From the NCBI RefSeq assembly GCF_000282615.1, contig NZ_AKIY01000019.1, forward strand, positions 51,014 to 115,013: a stretch of DNA of 64,000 nucleotides, given 5' to 3'. This document shows positions 59,840 to 64,000 of the stretch, piece after piece. The notes under the pieces are model-generated. The model saw nothing but the letters and a program-made list of their open reading frames with translations. It did no database searches and was not told where the DNA came from. Position 1 is the stretch's first letter, and every line of letters starts with the position of its first letter. The DNA comes from Bradyrhizobium sp. YR681. GTDB lineage: Bacteria; Pseudomonadota; Alphaproteobacteria; Rhizobiales; Xanthobacteraceae. Position numbers and translations under genes: made by a program.

Positions 59840-61093
59840 TCAGGCGACGCGTTCCTCGCGCCTCCCTGAGCCCAAGACGATTGCGCCTTCTTTTGCGAGC
59901 GCTTCGATCTGCTTCTGGTCGAACCCATGCTCGGCCAGTACCTCGCTTGTATGCTCACCATAGACCGGTGCGCCCGTGCGCACTTTGCCTGGGGTCTCCG
60001 AAAACTTCACGGGAAGCCCGATGGTCTTGACGGGGCCGAGCGTGGAGTGGTCGACCTCGACGACCATCTCGCGCGCCAGCGTCTGGGGATCGCTGAGCGC
60101 CTCCAGCATGTCGTGCACGGGTCCGCAGGGCACGCCCTTCTCGTCCAGCGCCGCGAGCCAATGCGCCCGCGATCTGGTGCGGAAACGCTCGCTCAGAACC
60201 GCTTCGAGCGCCTTCAGGTTGGCCATACGGTCGGCCCCGTTGACGAAGCGCGGATCGGCGGCGAGTTCGCGCGCGCCGAGAGCCTCCAGCATCAACAGCC
60301 AGTGCTTCTTGTTGGCGCCGCCGACGACGAGCCAGCCGTCCGAGGCTTCGAACGCCTGATACGGCGCGTTGAGCGGATGGGCCGAGCCCATCGCGCGCGG
60401 CGCGGTGCCCGCGGCCAGTGCGATCGTGGATTGCCAGTAGGTCTGCACCAGGGCGGCTTCATAGAGCGAGGTCTCGACCCACTGCCCTTCGCCGGTCTTG
60501 AGGCGGTGGGTATAGGCGGCCAGGATGCCCATGCTCGCGAGCAGGCCCGCGGTGATGTCGGACAGCGGCGGGCCGCATTTCACGGGCGGGCCATCGGGAC
60601 GTTCGCCGGTAAAGCTCATGATGCCGCTCATGGCCTGCGCGACGAGGTCAAATCCCCGGCGGTGCTTGTATGGGCCGGTGCGGCCAAACCCCGACAGCGA
60701 GCAGTAGATCAGCGCTGGATGCTGCTTGTGCAGCTCCTCGTAACCGAAGCCGAGTCGCTCCATGGCGCCCGGCGCAAAGTTCTCGACCAGCACGTCGGCG
60801 GTCGCGATCAGCCGCCGCAGCACCTGCTTGCCGCCTTCGGTCTTGAGGTCCAGCACGATGCCGCGCTTGTTGCGGTTCATCATCAGGAAGGAGGCTGCCT
60901 CGTCGCCGATCTTCGGCGGCACCGAATGGCGGGTGTCGTCGCCGTTCGGCGACTTCTCGATCTTGATGACGTCGGCGCCCATGTCGGCGAGCATCAACGT
61001 GCAGGTCGGCCCGGCCATGACATGGGTGAGATCGACGACCTTGAGGCCGGCGAGCGGTCCCTGATGGCGGGAGGAAGATTGCGAGCTTTGCAT
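59840..61093 (-). CDS. CaiB/BaiF-family CoA-transferase
   Basis: A 417-residue class III CoA-transferase. N-terminal LAGLKVVDLTHVMAGPTCTLML, the catalytic-Asp region IKIEKSPNGDDTR and GRTGPYKHRRGFDLVAQAMSGIM are typical. It likely activates the carboxylate imported by TctCBA. It is 8 bp downstream of the enoyl-CoA hydratase gene, in the same operon. Confidence 0.9.
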   Translation of the reverse strand: MQSSQSSSRHQGPLAGLKVVDLTHVMAGPTCTLMLADMGADVIKIEKSPNGDDTRHSVPPKIGDEAASFLMMNRNKRGIVLDLKTEGGKQVLRRLIATADVLVENFAPGAMERLGFGYEELHKQHPALIYCSLSGFGRTGPYKHRRGFDLVAQAMSGIMSFTGERPDGPPVKCGPPLSDITAGLLASMGILAAYTHRLKTGEGQWVETSLYEAALVQTYWQSTIALAAGTAPRAMGSAHPLNAPYQAFEASDGWLVVGGANKKHWLLMLEALGARELAADPRFVNGADRMANLKALEAVLSERFRTRSRAHWLAALDEKGVPCGPVHDMLEALSDPQTLAREMVVEVDHSTLGPVKTIGLPVKFSETPGKVRTGAPVYGEHTSEVLAEHGFDQKQIEALAKEGAIVLGSGRREERVA

Positions 61094-61101
61094 CGGGCGT
61101 C

Positions 61102-61896
61102 CTATTGGCCGCGCCATTGCGGCGCGCGCTTGTTGAGGAAAGCATCGAGCCCTTCGCGAAAATCCTGGCTCGTGTAGCACATCAGGATGAGGTCCTCGCC
61201 CTCGTCCCGCGTCAGCCGCCGCTGCAATCGGGCGACCGCCTGTTTGGTCGCGGTCAGCGTCAGCGGCGCGTGGCTGGCGAGCAGCCGGGCGACCTCGTCC
61301 GCGCGCTTGTCCAGTGCCGGGATGTCCTCGACGACCTCGCCGAGCAGCCCGACGCTCGCCGCTTCCGCGGCCTCGACGAGGCGCGCGGTGAAGATCAAGT
61401 CCTTGACGCGCGCAGCGCCGATCAGTGCGGTGAGACGGCTGACGTTGGACATCGACAGGCAATTGCCGAGGGTGCGAGCGATCGGAAATCCGATCTTCGT
61501 GCTTTTCGTTCCAATGCGCAGGTCGCAGGCCGCGGCAATGCCCGCCCCGCCCCCGGTGCAGAACCCGTTGATCGCGGCGATGGTCGGCACGCGGCACTGC
61601 TCGAGCGTGGTCAGCACCCGATCGATCCGGTTCTCGTAGTCGATCGCGTCCTGCGGCGTCTTGAACTCGCGGAACTGGTTGATGTCGGTGCCCGAGGCAA
61701 AAGCCTTGTCACCGGCGCCACGCAGCACCAGCACCTTGATCGAGGGATCGCCATTGGCTTGTTCGCAGATCGCCGCCAGGCGCTCGTACATGGCAAAAGT
61801 GAAGGCGTTGCGCGCCTGCGGACGGTTGAAGGTGATCCGCCCGATGCCGTCCTTGCATTCAAAAACGAGGTCTTCCGCCTCCGCAGCCAGGTCCAT
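61102..61896 (-). CDS. Enoyl-CoA hydratase/isomerase family protein
   Basis: A 264-residue crotonase-fold protein: GRITFNRPQARNAF, the oxyanion-hole segment FASGTDINQF and INGFCTGGGAGIAAACDLRIG. The usual catalytic Glu of hydratases is not at the standard position, so isomerase, lyase or hydrolase activity remains open. It is the first gene of the operon, divergent from the GntR regulator. Confidence 0.88.
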   Translation of the reverse strand: MDLAAEAEDLVFECKDGIGRITFNRPQARNAFTFAMYERLAAICEQANGDPSIKVLVLRGAGDKAFASGTDINQFREFKTPQDAIDYENRIDRVLTTLEQCRVPTIAAINGFCTGGGAGIAAACDLRIGTKSTKIGFPIARTLGNCLSMSNVSRLTALIGAARVKDLIFTARLVEAAEAASVGLLGEVVEDIPALDKRADEVARLLASHAPLTLTATKQAVARLQRRLTRDEGEDLILMCYTSQDFREGLDAFLNKRAPQWRGQ

Positions 61897-61924
61897 TTCC
61901 TCATGTCCTCTTGTTTTTTACATT

Positions 61925-61998
61925 TTTGAATGCAAAATTTACAATTATCAAGCTGGAACTTCCGAATATCAGCCGATAACTTCAATTTTGCATTCAAA
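61925..61998. promoter_or_regulatory. GntR operator pair
   Basis: A perfect 15-bp inverted repeat: TTTGAATGCAAAATT (61925-61939) and AATTTTGCATTCAAA (61984-61998), 44 bp apart, in the intergenic region between the catabolic operon and the GntR gene. Each arm is itself an imperfect palindrome (TTTTGCATTCAAA). Probably the binding site of the regulator. Confidence 0.8.
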
Positions 61999-62015
61999 CC
62001 GGAGCGCTGGGTCCC

Positions 62016-62681
62016 ATGCTTCACGAGGAGGTCGTCGGCCGCATCCGCGTCATCCTGCTCGACGGCGAAATCCCGCCCGGCGCGCGGATTCCGGAGCGCG
62101 AGCTGTGCGAAAGGCTCGAAATCTCGCGCACGCCGCTGCGCGAGGCGCTCAAGGTGCTCGCCGCCGAAGGGCTGGTGCAGCTCCTGCCCCATCGCGGCTC
62201 GCGCGCTGCGAAACTGACCGACAAGGACGTCCGCGACCTGTTCGAGATCTGCCAGGGGCTCGAGGCGCTGGCCGGCGAGCTCGCCTGCGAGCGCATCACC
62301 GACGCCGGGATCGGCGAGATCGCCGCCGCGCATGAGGAGATGGTGCGGCATTATCGCGAGGGCGATTTGATCCAGTACTATCGCGGCAACCGCGCCATTC
62401 ACGAAGCCATCGTCGCCGCGGCCGACAATCCCGCACTGGCCGGGCTCTACGCCTCCGTGACCGCGCGTATCCGCCGCGCGCGCTACGTCACGCCGATGAC
62501 GCCGCAGCGCTGGGCCTTCGCCGTGAAGGAGCACGAAGCGATCCTGAACGCGCTGCAGCGGCACGACGGCGCCGGCCTTTCGCACATCCTGCGTGCGCAT
62601 CTCCGCCACAAGCGCGAAGAGGTGTTGCAGGCCGGCTTTGCCGAGACCGAAGCCAACGAGCTGACGCTGCGGATCGCGTGA
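62016..62681 (+). CDS. GntR-family regulator (FCD subfamily)
   Basis: A 221-residue FadR/FCD-type repressor: winged helix at residues about 5-70 (PPGARIPERELCERLEISRTPL; REALKVLAAEGLV) and an all-helical FCD domain with metal-site His and Asp residues (FEICQGLEALAGEL; HEEMVRHY; NRAIHEAIV; KEHEAIL). It likely senses a carboxylate or CoA intermediate and controls the divergent operon. Confidence 0.92.
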   Translation: MLHEEVVGRIRVILLDGEIPPGARIPERELCERLEISRTPLREALKVLAAEGLVQLLPHRGSRAAKLTDKDVRDLFEICQGLEALAGELACERITDAGIGEIAAAHEEMVRHYREGDLIQYYRGNRAIHEAIVAAADNPALAGLYASVTARIRRARYVTPMTPQRWAFAVKEHEAILNALQRHDGAGLSHILRAHLRHKREEVLQAGFAETEANELTLRIA

Positions 62682-62931
62682 GGTTGCAACGGGCCGCTCA
62701 GCCCGAAGTTCGCGCCATGGAATACGCAGAGGCGTGACGCAACTCTGCGGCGCATCTTCAGAGAACACAATCGTGACACAATCATTGATTGTCTTCGGTG
62801 CAGCCCGCGATCATCCCCAAACCAATTCCACTTGCGAGCTTATCTGAACCGGCGCAGCATCTCGGTGCCGGCCGCAGGCCGAACGTCACGCACGAACAAT
62901 CGTGCGGATCAAAACAAAATGGAGGAAACGA

Positions 62932-63903
62932 ATGACACTCGATGTCTCGCGTCGATCCCTGCTCGCACTCGGGGCCGGCCTTGGCGCCAGCGCCATGCTC
63001 GGCGGCAGTGCGCTGGCACGCGCGCCGAAGCTCGGCACCCAGACTCCCTATTGGCACCGCTTCGTTCTCGGCGATGCCGAGGTGACCGTCGTCTCCGACG
63101 GGCCGCTGCCCCTCGGCGATCCCTCCGGGACGTTCCTCGGCGTTCCCAAGGAGGAGGTGAAGAAGATGCTCGCCGACAATTTCCTGTCGCCGGCCAATGT
63201 CGTGCTCGAGCAGAACTCGCCGATCGTGAATACCGGCGACAAGCTCATTCTGTTCGATACCGGCATGGGCAGCTCCAAGATGTTCGGCGCCACCACGGGC
63301 CGGCAACAGAAGAGCATGACCGAGGCCGGCATCAAGCCGGGCGATATCGATGCGGTGGTCTGCTCGCACGCCCATATCGACCATATCGGCGGCATCGTGG
63401 ACGACGGCGGCAAGCCGCTGTTTCCGAACGCGCAGATCTACATCTCCCAGACCGATTTCGACTTCTGGACCGACGAAGGCAAGCTCGGCAGCCCGGCCAA
63501 GGACTTCGTGGTGCACGCCCGCAAGAACCTGCTGCCGGTCCGCGACCGCATCGTCTTCTACAAGGACGGCCAGGAATTTTTGCCCGGCGTTCAGGCCATC
63601 TCTGCGCCCGGCCACACCGTCGGCCATACCATCTTCATGGTCTCCTCGGCCGGCAAGTCCTTCGCCTTCCTCGGCGACCTCTCGCACCATTCCGTGCTGC
63701 TGCTGGAGCGGCCGCGGATGGAATTCTCCTACGACACCGATCCGAAGCAGGCGGCGGAGTCACGCGTCAAGCTGCTGACGATGCTTGCGGCGAACAAAGT
63801 CCCCGTGATGTCGTATCACTTTGCCTGGCCCGGCTACGGCCATGTCGCCAAGGCCGGCGACGGCTTCCACTATTATCCTGTACCGATGCAGATGACGTTG
63901 TAG
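62932..63903 (+). CDS. Tat-exported metallo-beta-lactamase-fold hydrolase
   Basis: A 323-residue MBL-fold protein: twin-arginine signal (SRRSLLALGAGLGASAML), the zinc motif HAHIDHIGG (HxHxDH), APGHTVGH and FLGDLSHHS. Typical of quorum-quenching lactonases and related hydrolases; the substrate is unknown. GGAGGAAAC precedes the ATG at 62932. A 250-bp gap separates it from the GntR gene. Confidence 0.9.
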   Translation: MTLDVSRRSLLALGAGLGASAMLGGSALARAPKLGTQTPYWHRFVLGDAEVTVVSDGPLPLGDPSGTFLGVPKEEVKKMLADNFLSPANVVLEQNSPIVNTGDKLILFDTGMGSSKMFGATTGRQQKSMTEAGIKPGDIDAVVCSHAHIDHIGGIVDDGGKPLFPNAQIYISQTDFDFWTDEGKLGSPAKDFVVHARKNLLPVRDRIVFYKDGQEFLPGVQAISAPGHTVGHTIFMVSSAGKSFAFLGDLSHHSVLLLERPRMEFSYDTDPKQAAESRVKLLTMLAANKVPVMSYHFAWPGYGHVAKAGDGFHYYPVPMQMTL

Positions 63904-63915
63904 ATCGGTCAGGTC

Positions 63916-63947
63916 AGCTCCGGGGAGCAGACGCGCTGCCCGGAGCT
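63916..63947. terminator. Hairpin after the metallo-beta-lactamase-fold gene
   Basis: A 9-bp perfect stem AGCTCCGGG / CCCGGAGCT with a 14-nt loop, 13 bp after the stop. There is no long T run, so it may be bidirectional or factor-assisted. Confidence 0.45.
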
Positions 63948-63957
63948 GTGACGCGCA

Positions 63958-64000
63958 CTATTCCGCGGGCTCCACGGCCGCGCGAGACGTTGAGGCGGCG
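63958..64000 (-). CDS. Possible C-terminal end of a minus-strand gene
   Basis: The minus frame reads in from the window edge and ends ...TSRAAVEPAE with a TAG at 63958-63960. The hairpin at 63916-63947 would separate the two convergent genes. Only 13 residues are visible. Confidence 0.25.
   Translation of the reverse strand, partial: AASTSRAAVEPAE

Noticed and set aside
1..64000. CRISPR array, rRNA operon or transposase.
   Set aside because: No regularly spaced repeats, ribosomal sequence or recognisable transposase/inverted-repeat pair was seen.

Overview
The window looks like a GC-rich chromosome of a Bradyrhizobium-type alphaproteobacterium. This rests on gene content: duplicated PilZ proteins, an EF-P lysylation set, a TctCBA cluster and short palindromic repeats of the kind common in these genomes. 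It is an inference from content, not from a ribosomal gene. The window falls into a prophage (1 to about 17.7 kb) and core or accessory chromosome (17.7 to 64 kb), joined at a tRNA-Glu (17735-17809, minus strand).

Prophage. A CI-like S24 repressor (14499-15101, plus) faces a Cro-like gene (14162-14404, minus) across two identical 13-bp palindromes. Two more copies lie behind the repressor, ahead of a rightward operon of eight small unknown genes that ends 40 bp from the tRNA. Leftward from cro runs a tightly coupled early operon. It encodes a GapR-like protein, a homing-type HNH protein, a large ParB-like/MT-A70 fusion, an HD hydrolase, a C5 cytosine methylase, a D12 adenine methylase, a Myb-like protein, a replication protein with an iteron-like repeat inside its gene, and a phage NusG. 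After the NusG gene come two strong hairpins and then the packaging genes (HNH, TerS, TerL). This order resembles the lambda Q / late-gene arrangement. No integrase is visible.

Chromosome 17.7-31.4 kb (mainly plus strand). Two PilZ proteins, membrane proteins, a fatty acid desaturase, a PrsW-family protease and an HdeD-like protein lead to a class I DAHP synthase. That gene sits behind an aromatic-codon leader peptide and an intrinsic terminator, a textbook attenuator layout. Next come EpmB and EpmA (minus) divergent from EF-P (plus), then an M23-like peptidase and a polar amino-acid binding protein.

31.4-44 kb. Small stress or redox genes (two cupins, an AhpD-like protein with a divergent MarR regulator), a lytic transglycosylase, a class II aldolase, an SDR, RecJ, a soluble chemoreceptor-like protein with the sensor at the C-terminus, a secreted protein, an NmrA-like reductase and an AraC regulator.

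44.3-55.5 kb. Ten plus-strand genes in one apparent operon: a true formylglycine-generating enzyme, a Tat-exported sulfatase with a CTAGR motif, a periplasmic HAD phosphatase, a Gly/Arg-rich repeat protein, a DUF1254 protein, a YibI/YibH-like pair, an outer-membrane SphA/MetA-like protein, a Cache-HAMP-cyclase and an NMT1-like binding protein. This is the most coherent uncharacterised host system here.

55.5-64 kb. A catabolic island (minus): PdxA-like dehydrogenase, TctA, TctB, TctC, CaiB/BaiF CoA-transferase and enoyl-CoA hydratase. A divergent FCD-type GntR regulator faces it, with a perfect 15-bp inverted repeat between them. A Tat-exported metallo-beta-lactamase-fold protein follows.
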